A stretch of DNA of 64,000 nucleotides from Bacteroidales bacterium (GCA_029210585.1 JARGFP010000002.1:186001-250000); one strand, 5' to 3'; shown: positions 44,201 to 52,948, counted from the stretch's first letter. Numbers and translations are program-made. The notes: generated from the sequence alone by a model not told the origin.

Positions 44201-44609
44201 GCTGCACCAGGGCATCCCCTATGGAAGTGTCGCCGTGGGGGTGGAACTGCATGGTGTGCCCGATGATGTTGGCCACTTTGTTGTAGCGGCCGTCGTCGAG
44301 TCGTTTCATGGAGTGCAGGATCCGCCGCTGTACAGGTTTCAGCCCGTCCTGGATATTGGGCACGGCCCGTTCAAGGATCACATAGGAGGCATAGTCAATG
44401 AAATATTCTTCGTACATTCCCGTGAGCTTGGTGATCTTCGGGGAGACACCGCCGCTGCCCTGGCCACCATCGGGCGAACCTTCTGCAGGTGTGGAATCTT
44501 CAGCATGTTGGGAATCTCCGGTACTTCCGGAATGTTCAGTATTCCCGGATCTTTCGCTGTTATTCGATTCTTCAGGTATATTTTCGTTATTGTTCAGGTC
44601 TTCGTTCAT
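41244..44609 (-). CDS. parC: DNA topoisomerase IV / gyrase subunit A with long low-complexity tail
   Basis: The 1121-residue protein covers the type IIA topoisomerase A subunit and extends well past the usual length of about 880-910. The catalytic Tyr lies at about residue 164 (AAAARYIEARLSPFANDVVF). The WHD segment YEEYFIDYASYVILERAVPNIQDGLKPVQRRILHSM and IGHTMQFHPHGDTSIGDALV are conserved. The coiled coil and the C-terminal pinwheel domain continue to about residue 865. Then about 250 residues of Asp/Gly/Ser-rich and Lys-rich sequence follow, with an 'AGxGTGN'-type repeat and a 'KK-(D/E)-x3-G-x-K-TT-x-VKK'-type repeat. The N-terminal 55 residues are Ser/Glu/Gly-rich too. Cuts and rejoins DNA to decatenate daughters with ParE, encoded 134 nt upstream. 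Confidence 0.93.
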   Translation of the reverse strand: MNEDLNNNENIPEESNNSERSGNTEHSGSTGDSQHAEDSTPAEGSPDGGQGSGGVSPKITKLTGMYEEYFIDYASYVILERAVPNIQDGLKPVQRRILHSMKRLDDGRYNKVANIIGHTMQFHPHGDTSIGDALVQLGQKELLIDMQGNWGNIFTGDSAAAARYIEARLSPFANDVVFNPKTTAWKLSYDGRNKEPFALPVKFPLLLAQGAEGIAVGLSSKILPHNFNELIDASIKHLQGQEFELYPDFPTGGNADFSKYNDGIRGGQVRVRARIEKLDKKTLVIRDLPFGKTTGTLIDSIVKANEKGKIKIRKIDDNTAENVEIMVHLAPNISSDKTIDALYAFTDCEVSISPNCCVIDNDTPRFIGVSDVLRANTDNTKSLLKQELDIRLGELLEQWHMSSLEKIFIEERIYRDIEECETWEAVIEAIDKGLDPFKNLLQREVTRDDIIKLTEIKIKRISRFDVKKADEIIRGIEDEIKEVQYHLDHLVEYTIDYYKNIKKKHGKGRDRKTEIRSFENIVASKVVVANEKLYVNRVDGFVGTGLRKDEYVGDCSDLDDIIVFLRDGTYVINKVADKLFVGKNIIHVAVFKRNDKRTIYNVIYYDGNTGNTMMKRCPITGVTREKIYNIGKEHKHTRILYMTANPNGEAETVKVHLKPRPRLKKPVFELDFSELSIKGRNAAGNILSKYAVHRITMKEKGVSTLGGRKIWFDEDVNRLNADARGIFLGEFGGEDQLLVITKSGAFRTTNFDLTNHFEDDLLIIEKFRPNKIWSAAYYDAEQDYYYIKRFQLEPTERLTSFIGDHPESRLIQIMEVEYPRLELKFGGKNKDRDPEIIEVADFIAVKSYRARGKRLSNYEVKVIEELEPTIVTEENGDAGDSDDDPDAGPETGTAGPGTDNAGFGTGNVEPETGNAGGGSDDAESGTGNAGAGANTAAADSAESISDDPDSEPGAQDNESGKTGGDSETQESSSEVKEKSKGTTSSSGAAKKESAKKDRDPGNKKTASVKKDQVSGIKGTTLVKKEKDAGKKETTSVKKAKDAGDSDQRPDDVPLEIVAPKKEDGPGTEDSKQKDTTKQKDVEDKATSKKPDTKPDGDPKGTAKAKKKDDGRESNGQMKLEL

Positions 44610-44743
44610 AAATAAAAAATTGTTCTTGCGTCCCGGGCTTCGTTCTCAAGTAACAGATTTCAATTCGCTGGTTTCGTTCCACGGGTTTTTGGCTCAGTGG
44701 CTGAATAACGCATGCCGGTGCGCCGGTCCCTGTTCCTTCATGG

Positions 44744-46582
44744 TCATACTGCTACCAGGTCTTCTTCCGCCCTCAGTCGTTCAATGATAAAATCCTGCCG
44801 GTCGGGGGTGTTCTTTCCCATATAAAAATCCAGGATATCATGAATATCGTCTTCCTTGCCAAGTTTCACAGGTTCCAGGCGGATGTCACTGCCGATAAAG
44901 TTCCCGAATTCATCCGGCGAGATTTCGCCCAGTCCCTTGAACCTGGTAATTTCGGCTGTCGCACCGATCTTTACTTTTGCTGCCTCTTTCTCTTCCTCAG
45001 AATAGCAGTAGATGGTCTCCTTTTTGTTCCTTACCCTGAAGAGGGGTGTTTGCAGGATAAACAGGTGTTTGTTCCGCACCAGGTTGGGGAAGAACTGCAA
45101 AAAGAAGGTCAGCAGCAGCAGCCTGATATGCATTCCGTCCACGTCCGCATCGGTAGCGATCACAACGTGCTTGTAGCGCAGTCCTTCCAGGTCCTCCTCG
45201 ATATTCAGCGCTGACTGGAGGAGGTTGAATTCTTCGTTTTCATACACCACCTTCTTGGTGAGCCCGAACGAGTTCAACGGCTTCCCGCGCAGACTGAACA
45301 CAGCCTGGGTGTTGACATTTCTCGATTTTGTGATGGATCCCGATGCCGAATCCCCCTCGGTGATGAAGATGGTGGTTTCATTCTTCAGGTCGTGGCTGGA
45401 ATTGTAATGCACCTTGCAATCCCTCAGTTTCTTGTTATGCAGACTCGCTTTTTTGGCGCGCTCCTTGGCCAGTTTCTTGATTCCCGATATCGCTTTCCGC
45501 TCTTTCTCATTCTCCTGGATTTTCTTCAGCAGGATATTGGCGGTATCCTGGTGCTTGTGCAGGTAATCGTCGAGCTTGGAGGTAATGAAATTCATGATAA
45601 AATTCCGCACACTTGGCCCGTCCGGACCGATGTCCCTGGATCCCAGCTTGGTCTTCGTTTGTGATTCAAACACAGGTTCTTCCACCTTGATGCTAACTGC
45701 GGCGATGATGGAAGTGCGTATATCGGAGGGATCATAATCTTTTTTATAGAAGTCCCTGATGGTTTTTACCAGTGCTTCCCTGAATGCCACCAGGTGTGTT
45801 CCTCCCTGGGTGGTATGCTGGCCATTGACGAAGCTGTAGTATTCCTCTCCGTACTGGTTGCCGTGTGTAATGGCGACCTCGATATCTCCATTCTGCATAT
45901 GTATGATCGGGTAGAGGCCCTCGTTGCTCATGTTCTCAGACAGCAGGTCTTTCAGACCGTTCCGGGAAATGAATTTCTGCCCGTTATAGACGATGGTAAG
46001 CCCTGTGTTCAGGTATGTGTAGTTCCTGAGCATCGTCTCCACGTATTCGTCGTTGAATTTGAAGGTGCCGAACATCTCTTCGTCTGGTACGAAGCTGATG
46101 GCGGTACCATTCTTCTCCCCGGTATCGCTTTCCCCGTTATTTGAAATGAGGTTGCCCTGGGAGAAGTCCACCAGTTTGGTTTTGCCTTCGCGGTGTGACT
46201 GGATGACGAAGCTGGAAGAAAGGGCATTCACGGCCTTGATCCCTACGCCGTTGAGTCCTACGGATTTCTTGAATGCCTTGGAATCGTATTTGGCACCGGT
46301 ATTCATTTTCGAGGCCACGTCCAGTACTTTTCCCAGGGGAATGCCGCGGCCGTAGTCCCTGACCGACACCTCCTTTTTATTGATCGTGATTTCGATGGTT
46401 TTACCATTCCCCATCATGTACTCATCGATGGAGTTGTCCAGCACTTCCTTCAGCAGGATATAAATACCGTCGTCCGGGGATGTACCATCTCCCAGTTTTC
46501 CAATATACATACCCGGCCGCTTGCGAATATGCTCTTTCCAGTCCAGTGTACGAATGCTCTCTTCTGAATAATTCGCTGACAT
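44744..46582 (-). CDS. parE: DNA topoisomerase IV subunit B
   Basis: The 612-residue protein is the ATPase subunit partner of ParC. The Bergerat fold motifs are [16 protein letters not shown] (N box, about residue 45), [11 protein letters not shown] (G1 box), and [15 protein letters not shown] (G2 box). The transducer includes [13 protein letters not shown]. The TOPRIM domain has [17 protein letters not shown] (about residue 412) and the DxD of [20 protein letters not shown]. The end [13 protein letters not shown] is family-typical. It precedes parC by 134 nt on the same strand. Confidence 0.95.
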   Translation of the reverse strand: MSANYSEESIRTLDWKEHIRKRPGMYIGKLGDGTSPDDGIYILLKEVLDNSIDEYMMGNGKTIEITINKKEVSVRDYGRGIPLGKVLDVASKMNTGAKYDSKAFKKSVGLNGVGIKAVNALSSSFVIQSHREGKTKLVDFSQGNLISNNGESDTGEKNGTAISFVPDEEMFGTFKFNDEYVETMLRNYTYLNTGLTIVYNGQKFISRNGLKDLLSENMSNEGLYPIIHMQNGDIEVAITHGNQYGEEYYSFVNGQHTTQGGTHLVAFREALVKTIRDFYKKDYDPSDIRTSIIAAVSIKVEEPVFESQTKTKLGSRDIGPDGPSVRNFIMNFITSKLDDYLHKHQDTANILLKKIQENEKERKAISGIKKLAKERAKKASLHNKKLRDCKVHYNSSHDLKNETTIFITEGDSASGSITKSRNVNTQAVFSLRGKPLNSFGLTKKVVYENEEFNLLQSALNIEEDLEGLRYKHVVIATDADVDGMHIRLLLLTFFLQFFPNLVRNKHLFILQTPLFRVRNKKETIYCYSEEEKEAAKVKIGATAEITRFKGLGEISPDEFGNFIGSDIRLEPVKLGKEDDIHDILDFYMGKNTPDRQDFIIERLRAEEDLVAV

Positions 46583-46770
46583 ACTTATTTTCCCCTCAAT
46601 AAAATTCGTGCTAAATGATCAGGCCCCGGCAGACAAGCGGGAAACAGGTACAAATACTACCAAACGCGCAGACTCCCGGAGTCATCGCAAATATAGTCAA
46701 AACAAGGCGGGAAGCCACATTCATTTATCAACAAAGAAATCAACAAAAACCTGGAAAGTTTTCAAGGTGA

Positions 46771-47547
46771 TCACCATTCCATGGCAGCGACTTTCATCCT
46801 TGTTTCCCTGTCGTGGTGGTAGGTTCCGGCAAGGTCAAAGTCCCACGTCCACTCTTCTGAACGCCTGGATCCGGGAAAGTCCACAACTATCAACGGGCGC
46901 TCTTCGGATTTATTGCCGGGGCCGTTCGCCAGCTCTGTAACATCGGTGACCAGGCAGCCTGGCTTGCTGGTGATCCAGTCGAGGTGAAATTGCTGTATTT
47001 TTGCGCGAAATCTCCTGATTTCTGTATCGGTTACGCGCACTTTTTTCCTTTCCAGGAATTCCACGAGCAGGCTGTCAAGCTGACTGAGCAGGTTCAGCGA
47101 GATAAAGGCGTCGGGTTTGACAGGCATGTCGGGTATTTTTGGGGAGAATTCGTCGAGGACATAGTTCTCAAGATGCTCCTCCTTTGCCTTTCGGAGGTCC
47201 CAGCAGAACTGGATGCCACCTCCTGAGAGGTCGGTTTCGTGCAGGATCACGTTGGGATATTTTTCCGCTTTTTTTATGATCTGCGGTGGATGGTACACAT
47301 CCACCAAAAGAATTTTTTTAAACTTTTTTGAAAGTTCCTTTAATGGGAGGTCGAGCAGCCACCCGCTTCCGAGTATGGCCAGGTTCCTGATCTCCCGGTC
47401 CCGGAAGGATCCGAGGATGAATGCCATGGTATTGTTGAGGTGTGCATCCCAGTGTTCCTGCTCCCTGAGGTAGCGGTTCATGATGCCTGCCTGGTCGGAG
47501 ATGAACTTCATCTTCCTGACCATCTTCTTTTGTCCAAAAGGTTTCAC
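46771..47547 (-). CDS. Conserved protein of unknown function, methyltransferase-like fold
   Basis: The 258-residue protein may start at 47511 (MKFISDQAGIMNRYLREQEHW) rather than 47547. IRNLAILGSGWLLDLPLKELSKKFKKILLVDVYHPP resembles the beginning of a Rossmann-type methyltransferase (a G-x-G turn, then a V-D at the end of strand 2). The rest is not recognised. Neighbours parE on one side and plsC on the other do not suggest a function. It lacks a signal peptide, so it acts in the cytoplasm. Confidence 0.7.
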   Translation of the reverse strand: MKPFGQKKMVRKMKFISDQAGIMNRYLREQEHWDAHLNNTMAFILGSFRDREIRNLAILGSGWLLDLPLKELSKKFKKILLVDVYHPPQIIKKAEKYPNVILHETDLSGGGIQFCWDLRKAKEEHLENYVLDEFSPKIPDMPVKPDAFISLNLLSQLDSLLVEFLERKKVRVTDTEIRRFRAKIQQFHLDWITSKPGCLVTDVTELANGPGNKSEERPLIVVDFPGSRRSEEWTWDFDLAGTYHHDRETRMKVAAMEW

Positions 47548-47695
47548 GCGTGTATTGCTATGTTAGACAATTGTGTTCACTGTTCCTGACGCTGTTCGAT
47601 TCCGGTCCGTGTCTTTATTGAACGGAAGGGCATGCTGCTGTCACTGGAGTTTAGAATTCAGGCAGGAAAATTACGACAATCGCTGCTGGTGTATA

Positions 47696-48463
47696 TTAAT
47701 TAATTCTTAAATTTTCACTTTCCAGTTCGGCGATTCCCTGTTCCATGATCTCCCTGGTGTATTGCTTCAGTGCCTCAGTTTCCATGTTTGCCACCTGTTC
47801 TGCAGGAATCTCATCCAGCACGCGTATGTTGATTTTGGTCTTCCCTTTCAGTACCCATGCATTTTTGCCGCGGGAAAAAGCATTTTCTGTGCCGGTGTGC
47901 ACGATGGGTATGATGCCGGAGTGGATCTTCTTTGCCAGGATAAATGCACCGTCCCTGAAGGGGCGCATCTCCTTGGTCTTTGAGCGTGTGCCCTCCGGGA
48001 AGATCATCACCGAGGAGCCTTTTTTCATCTCTTTTTCTGCCTGGGAGATGAATTGCAGCCCGGACCGCAGGCTTTCCCTGTTGATACGGATACAGTTCGA
48101 TAGCGAAAGCACCATTCCAATGAAGGGAAGCCTGAAATTTTCTGCCTTGCTCACCCACTTGACGGGGCGGCGGACCTTGTACAGGGCCAGGACATCCACC
48201 AGCGACCGGTGGTTGGCCACCAGCACCACCGGGCGGTTCCATGGGATTTTCTTCCTGCCTTCCAGCCTGAGCTTCCAGAAGATGATCAGCGACTGGTAAT
48301 GCCAGGCCCAGAACGTGCCCATCATATGTGCCACCAGCCGCCGCTTGTCCCACCAGAAGGTCAGCACCCATACCAGCAAAAAGAACGGGGTGATGAAGAC
48401 CGAAGTGAGCCCCATGGCGGTCCATGCAAGGACAGAGTATATTTTCAGGAAAAACTGTGACAT
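47696..48463 (-). CDS. plsC: 1-acyl-sn-glycerol-3-phosphate acyltransferase
   Basis: The protein has 255 residues from ATG 48463 (MSQFFLKIYSVLAWTAMG); a longer frame to 48583 runs into the tandem repeats and is not preferred. A first membrane segment precedes acyltransferase motifs: VANHRSLVDVLAL (motif I, NHxxxxD), KWVSKAENFRLPFIG (motif II), VMIFPEGTRSKTKEMRPFRDGAFILAKK (motif III), and SGIIPIVHTGTENAF (motif IV). It makes phosphatidic acid from lysophosphatidic acid in membrane lipid synthesis. The gene is divergent from the damaged sigma-factor gene. Confidence 0.9.
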   Translation of the reverse strand: MSQFFLKIYSVLAWTAMGLTSVFITPFFLLVWVLTFWWDKRRLVAHMMGTFWAWHYQSLIIFWKLRLEGRKKIPWNRPVVLVANHRSLVDVLALYKVRRPVKWVSKAENFRLPFIGMVLSLSNCIRINRESLRSGLQFISQAEKEMKKGSSVMIFPEGTRSKTKEMRPFRDGAFILAKKIHSGIIPIVHTGTENAFSRGKNAWVLKGKTKINIRVLDEIPAEQVANMETEALKQYTREIMEQGIAELESENLRIN

Positions 48464-48576
48464 CAGGTCACAAATATAGTGAATTTGATTTCTGTTCCGG
48501 CACTGTTTGATTTTCTCAGAAGGCAGCCACCGACATGAACAATACCATTTCTGGCAGCCCTGTAAATTGTCGCAAC

Positions 48577-48714
48577 GATCCACGGGGAATGCCCTGCCGC
48601 CGGAATGGAACTTTGCGGTAGTGATCCACGGGGAATGCCCTGCCGCCGGAATGGAACTTTGTGGGGGTGATCCATGGGGAATGTACTGCCGCCGGAATGG
48701 AACTTTGTGGAAGC
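48577..48714. repeat. Three 46-bp tandem repeats between plsC and the sigma remnant
   Basis: Units start at 48577, 48623 and 48669, each with GATCCACGGGG or close variant, and continue through GCCGCCGGAATGGAACTTTG. Period is exactly 46 nt. The first two differ at one or two bases; the third at a few more. A partial fourth GATCC begins at 48715. The period is not a multiple of three, so a coding role is unlikely. Confidence 0.95.
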
Positions 48715-48745
48715 GATCCTTGCTGAACGCAGTGTTTGCTATCGT

Positions 48746-48806
48746 TGCTGCTGATATATATATAAATATTTATTAAAATAGTTATATAAATATATATATT
48801 CAAATA
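48746..48806. other. AT-rich stretch upstream of the sigma remnant
   Basis: About 60 nt almost purely A/T with TATATATATAAATATTTATT and similar runs. It lies between the 46-bp repeats and the sigma-factor ATG. It may carry an old promoter or a DNA-unwinding region; no specific motif is assigned. Confidence 0.5.
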
Positions 48807-48843
48807 TGGAACAGATCATTCAAATTTTTCTATATTTACTACC

Positions 48844-49308
48844 ATGACACCTGCAAAGGAGATGCATATGACGGGAGAGATGGACAAAACTGCTTTTGAG
48901 GCGGTTTTCAGGAAGTTTTTCCCGGCGCTGATGGCCTTTTCCCTGAAGTACCTGCCCGACGAGGACGATGCCCGCGAGGTGGTGCACAACGTATTCATCA
49001 ACCTGTGGGAAAAACGGGCTTCGCTCGATACATCCTCATCCCTGAAATCGTACCTGTTTACCGCCGTGCATAACCGCAGTCTGAATGTACTCCGCGACCG
49101 CAGGAAATTTGCTGATGAGGCCATGCCTGAGATCTCATCGGAGGAGGATATTCATGCATAGGTTGAGGCAACAGAACTGGAGGAGCGGATTGCGGAGGTG
49201 ATTGCGGAATTGCCGGAGAAATGCCGTGAGGTATTTGAACTGAACAGGTTCGGGAGGTTCAAGTACGGTGAGATTGCCGACAAACTTGGTATTTCCGTTA
49301 AAACAGTG
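48844..49308 (+). pseudogene. Decayed ECF RNA polymerase sigma factor
   Basis: From ATG 48844 a FecI-like sigma factor starts (MDKTAFEAVFRKFFPALMAFSLKYLPDEDDAREVVHNVFINLWEKR, region 2). An in-frame TAG at 49159-49161 stops it after 105 residues (ISSEEDIHA), but the same frame continues at once with region 4: VEATELEERIAEVIAELPEKCREVFELNRFGRFKYGEIADKLGISVKTV. The region 4 match ends abruptly at about 49308, where a different sequence begins. A full sigma factor would need roughly 30 more residues. Thus both a nonsense codon and a 3' truncation are seen. Confidence 0.85.
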
Positions 49309-49310
49309 AT

Positions 49311-49394
49311 TTCTATACCACGCCGGAGCTGGTCCCGACGCAGTTTTACCTCTACAGCATCGTTCCTTCTATCAGTTATCATTTCAGTTTGTAA
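49311..49394 (+). pseudogene. C-terminal remnant of a TonB-dependent receptor
   Basis: Right after the truncation of the sigma factor, another plus-strand frame reads FYTTPELVPTQFYLYSIVPSISYHFSL and stops at 49392-49394. This is typical of the last strands of a TonB-dependent outer-membrane receptor (aromatic SxxYxF end). No start or other part of such a receptor is nearby. The junction at about 49308 therefore looks like a deletion that removed the rest of the sigma gene, any FecR gene and most of the receptor. Confidence 0.6.
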
Positions 49395-49395
49395 C

Positions 49396-49866
49396 ATGAG
49401 GAGAAGCACCCTACATATTATTCGACAGTTCCAACTTCCTTTCTTCGCTATCCTTTTTTTGTTTCCTTCCTGCCAGGAGAAGGTCGAATGGGAGCTGGAA
49501 TATGAGAATACGTTGCGGCTCGTGGTGGAGGGAAAGATCACCAATGAGCGCCGTGCCCACGAGGTGAAATTGTCCTTGCCGGTCTACGAAATCAACGGCA
49601 CACCGCGGCCTGTGAGCGGTGCAGAGGTGTTTATTTCAGACGGTGATACGGTTATCAGTTTGCAAGAGGATCCTGGCAGGGCTGGCATATATCTGACTCC
49701 CCGGAATGTGCAGGGGGTGGTGAACAAAACCTATCTGCTGCTGGTACGGGTGAATGATTTTGAATGCACTGCTGTTGCGCGGATGGAAGGGGTGACGCCG
49801 ATCCGGTTCCCAACAACGTACCTGGTAAGGCAGGAGTCTGCGCTTTATGAATTACGGTTCACGTGA
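49396..49866 (+). CDS. Truncated DUF4249-like lipoprotein
   Basis: The 156-residue protein begins two nt after the receptor remnant (MRRSTLHIIRQFQLPFF), with a lipoprotein signal (SCQEK). EYENTLRLVVEGKITNERRAHEVKLSLPVYEINGTPRPVSGAEVFISDGDTVI matches the first half of DUF4249, which usually runs to about 300 residues or more. The ORF ends with ALYELRFT at 49866 after only about 150. DUF4249 proteins normally sit downstream of TonB-receptor genes, as here. It may be non-functional. Confidence 0.65.
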   Translation: MRRSTLHIIRQFQLPFFAILFLFPSCQEKVEWELEYENTLRLVVEGKITNERRAHEVKLSLPVYEINGTPRPVSGAEVFISDGDTVISLQEDPGRAGIYLTPRNVQGVVNKTYLLLVRVNDFECTAVARMEGVTPIRFPTTYLVRQESALYELRFT

Positions 49867-49919
49867 AATGATGCACCTTCCATGATGAAGCTGGAAATTT
49901 TTCGCTTTTCGGACCAGGC

Positions 49920-51584
49920 TTAGAAAAGACCTGAAATATTACCTTCCGTGTCGATATCGAAATTTTCTGCAGCGGGCCTGGCTGGAAGTCCGGGCATCCG
50001 CATAATATTGCCAGTAATGGGAATAACGAATCCCGCTCCTGCAGCAATTTCGATCTCCCGTACGGTGACGATAAAATCCTTGGGCCGGCCCAGGAGCGCG
50101 GGATTGTCTGAGAGCGATTTCTGTGTTTTGGCGATACAAACGGCCAGGTGGTCGAGTCCCAGGTCCTTGATCTTCTTCAGGTCCTGTTTCGCCTTCAGGG
50201 TATAGTCGATGGCCTTTGCACCATAGATTTCCCTGGCGATGGTCTCAATCTTCTTCTCCGTGGACCAGTTCCAGTCGTAGAGGGGCCGATAGGTAGTATT
50301 GTTTGCTTCCACTACCTGTGCAACTTTCTCTGCAAGGTCGAGCGCTCCTTCACCGCCTTTGGCCCATACTTCAGCAACAGAGGCTTGCACGCCCAGTGAT
50401 TCAGCATGGTCGAGGATGGCCTGGATTTCCTCGTCCTCATCAGTTTTGAATCGGTTGATACCGATCACGCAGGCATCGATAAACTTATGGATGTTTTCCA
50501 CGTGCTTGTCGAGGTTCACCAGCCCTTTTTTCACCGCGGCGACATTGGGATGGTTCAGATCTTCCACCGGAACACCACCGTGGTATTTCAGTGCCCTGAC
50601 GGTTGCAACGAGGACCACTGCCCTGGGATTCAACCCGGCTTTCCTGCATTTGATGTCGAAGAACTTTTCGGCGCCCAGGTCGAACCCGAAGCCTGCTTCT
50701 GTCACCACGTAATCGGAAAGACTGAGTCCCATGCGCGTGGCAATGACCGAGTTGGTTCCCTGCGCGATGTTGGCAAAGGGTCCCCCGTGGATAATGGCCG
50801 GATTTCCTTCCAGGGTTTGTACGAGGTTGGGTTTGATCGCATCCTTCAGGAGCACAGCCATGGCTCCCTGTGCCTTCAGGTCGCGGGCATATACCGGTTT
50901 TTTGTCGTAGGTATACCCGATAAAGATATTTCTGAGGCGTTTTTTCAGATCGGTCATGTCATCGGCAATGCAGAGGATGGCCATGATCTCCGATGCGGCG
51001 GTAATATCGAAACCGGTTTCACGGGGTACTCCTGAAGTGGTTCCCCCCAGTCCGATGATGGCCCGGCGCAGTGCCCGGTCGTTCATGTCCATCACGCGCT
51101 TCCAGTTGACCGTTCGCGGATCGATGCCAAGTGAATTGTTCAGGCTCTGCAGGTTATTGTCAATCAGTGCGGCCAGCAGGTTGTGGGCCTTCTCGATGGC
51201 CGAAAAGTCGCCTGTGAAATGCAGGTTAATGTCTTCCATGGGCACCACCTGTGCATATCCGCCCCCGGTGGCACCCCCCTTGATGCCGAATACCGGTCCG
51301 AGGGAAGGTTCGCGGAGCACTACGGTAGCCTGTTTGTTCAGCCGGTTCAATCCCTCCGAGAGCCCGATCGACATGGTGGTTTTTCCTTCCCCGGCGGGGG
51401 TGGGGGAGATCGCAGAGACCAGTACCAGGTGTCCCTGTTTCTCTTTTTCGGTGGTAAGCCTGAGGGGCAGTTTCGCAATGTGTTTTCCATAGGGATGCAG
51501 GTAGCCGGGTGAAATATCCAGTTTGGCAGCAACCTCTTCAATGTGCAGCATGGGTGATTTTCGGGCGATATCGATGTCGGTCAT
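49920..51584 (-). CDS. fhs: Formate--tetrahydrofolate ligase
   Basis: The 554-residue protein makes 10-formyl-tetrahydrofolate from formate and THF with ATP. P-loop SPTPAGEGKTTMSIGLSEGL is at about residue 60. LREPSLGPVFGIKGGATGGGYAQVVPMEDINLHFTGDFSAIEKAHNLLAA is highly conserved. Further marks are MDMNDRALR, GETGFDITAASEIMAILC (as PRETGFDITAASEIMA), TRMGLSLSDYVVTEAGFGFDLGAEKF, and the end NIMRMPGLPARPAAENFDIDTEGNISGLF. The minus-strand stop at 49920 is 54 nt from the convergent DUF4249 remnant end. A TACATTTG (51610-51617) upstream may be its -7 element. Confidence 0.97.
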   Translation of the reverse strand: MTDIDIARKSPMLHIEEVAAKLDISPGYLHPYGKHIAKLPLRLTTEKEKQGHLVLVSAISPTPAGEGKTTMSIGLSEGLNRLNKQATVVLREPSLGPVFGIKGGATGGGYAQVVPMEDINLHFTGDFSAIEKAHNLLAALIDNNLQSLNNSLGIDPRTVNWKRVMDMNDRALRRAIIGLGGTTSGVPRETGFDITAASEIMAILCIADDMTDLKKRLRNIFIGYTYDKKPVYARDLKAQGAMAVLLKDAIKPNLVQTLEGNPAIIHGGPFANIAQGTNSVIATRMGLSLSDYVVTEAGFGFDLGAEKFFDIKCRKAGLNPRAVVLVATVRALKYHGGVPVEDLNHPNVAAVKKGLVNLDKHVENIHKFIDACVIGINRFKTDEDEEIQAILDHAESLGVQASVAEVWAKGGEGALDLAEKVAQVVEANNTTYRPLYDWNWSTEKKIETIAREIYGAKAIDYTLKAKQDLKKIKDLGLDHLAVCIAKTQKSLSDNPALLGRPKDFIVTVREIEIAAGAGFVIPITGNIMRMPGLPARPAAENFDIDTEGNISGLF

Positions 51585-51778
51585 AGCTGTTGGAATTTGT
51601 ATTTACCAACAAATGTAGCCAAAAAAGTAAAATTATTTAAAAACGGATAGGGGTAACCGGCAGGGGCAGGTGTGCTATTACTGAACGCTGGAAAATGTGA
51701 GAACAGAAAAAAAGAAGTTCAGAATTAATAACTAAAAAATCAGAAATCAAGAAAAAGTTAAGTTTTATTTCAATCGCA

Positions 51779-52855
51779 GTGTTTTTTGCCAGTGCATTAT
51801 TTTTCACATCATGTGAAAAAGATCCGTTCCAGGGAGGAACCGACACCGGTATCCTGCCCGAAAAATTCTCTGTGGATATTCCTGATGCCATATCACAGGA
51901 TGTGACCTTGAAGAAGAGCCTGGCCGTTGATACCCTGAAGGGCAATCATGTCTACAGTCACCTGCGTTTCTTTATCAGGGTAGGAGAATCAGCAGGCGAG
52001 ATCGTTGAAGGAATTATCAGGGCGATCAGCGTATATGATATTGACCGCATCAAAACGCTATCTTATGAAAGTGCGGAAGATGGCAGGATCAAGAATGTCG
52101 TGGTTGTGGAAGCGCCGGAGTATGAAGACCAGCTGTGGGATTATGGTCTGACGCTTACGGATGCCGAATCGGAAGTCAACGAAGATGGCGGCAAGGGGTT
52201 GCAGATTTTCTGGAATGAAAACCCCCGTGCAGGTGTTGCATTGCTGAAGCCTTACAACATTAACAGGAAAGATGATGCGCTGCTGGGCGAGGCCATGTTC
52301 AGGGTAGATTACAGTGAAGCGGGGGAATTCGGATACGATGCGCATATGATTGTCTCCATTGCTGACCTTCCTGCCATTGATCCGTTGCTGGAGCCCTTTG
52401 CGATGAATGCAATGAAAATGTTTGTCGGCAAGAAAGCGGATAAAGTGGATGTATACGGAAATTCAAGTCATCCCAATGCCAAGCTGCTCACCACCACCAC
52501 CGGTTACAACTGGGCCTTTGTTGCCAGTGCGGAGACAGGTCGTGATGTTGCCGCTGCAGAGGTGGGGCTTCCGCTGAGTACGCTTGATGCCACCGGGAGG
52601 GAAGTTCTGCTGGAGGAATATTCCATTAAGCATGTGTTTACCAACGAGGTTCTGACCGTATGGTCCAATGCCAGCCAGGAGCGTCTGAATGCATGGCTGA
52701 CCAATACTGAGGCCCCCGGGTATTTCGACGGAAATGGTTTTGTCCAGGGAGGAACCATGCCAGGCGAGGCGTACACTGAAGTTTCGGAACGGTTACTTGG
52801 TCTCTCCCCTTATAATCCCAAGTCCATTGCCAATCTCGAGATCTTATTCAACTAA
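51779..52855 (+). CDS. Lipoprotein of unknown function; start unclear
   Basis: The gene as usable from GTG 51779 (VFFASALFFTSCEKD) has 358 residues with a lipobox at TSC. The frame is open upstream to 51701 and includes a proper positive N-region (IKKKLSFISIA) before the hydrophobic core, which suggests that translation begins upstream, perhaps at ATC 51746 or another rare start; no ATG, GTG or TTG is present. The mature part has alternating strands and loops (RFFIRVGESAGEIVEGIIRAISVYDIDRI, EAMFRVDYSEAGEFGYDAHMIVSI) and no motif that I recognise. A strong terminator follows. Confidence 0.7.
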   Translation: MFFASALFFTSCEKDPFQGGTDTGILPEKFSVDIPDAISQDVTLKKSLAVDTLKGNHVYSHLRFFIRVGESAGEIVEGIIRAISVYDIDRIKTLSYESAEDGRIKNVVVVEAPEYEDQLWDYGLTLTDAESEVNEDGGKGLQIFWNENPRAGVALLKPYNINRKDDALLGEAMFRVDYSEAGEFGYDAHMIVSIADLPAIDPLLEPFAMNAMKMFVGKKADKVDVYGNSSHPNAKLLTTTTGYNWAFVASAETGRDVAAAEVGLPLSTLDATGREVLLEEYSIKHVFTNEVLTVWSNASQERLNAWLTNTEAPGYFDGNGFVQGGTMPGEAYTEVSERLLGLSPYNPKSIANLEILFN

Positions 52856-52898
52856 AGATCCTTCGCCAAACATGTTCATCCGTTAGAGTGATCCGAAG

Positions 52899-52927
52899 AA
52901 TGCCCCTGCAAAGGGGCATTTTTTTTT
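52899..52927 (+). terminator. Rho-independent terminator of the lipoprotein gene
   Basis: A 9-bp stem (AATGCCCCT/AGGGGCATT) with loop GCAA, then seven T, lies 44 nt past the stop of the lipoprotein gene. It also separates it from the convergent hicA. Confidence 0.9.
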
Positions 52928-52948
52928 GGAAGCACACGATCTCACTGA

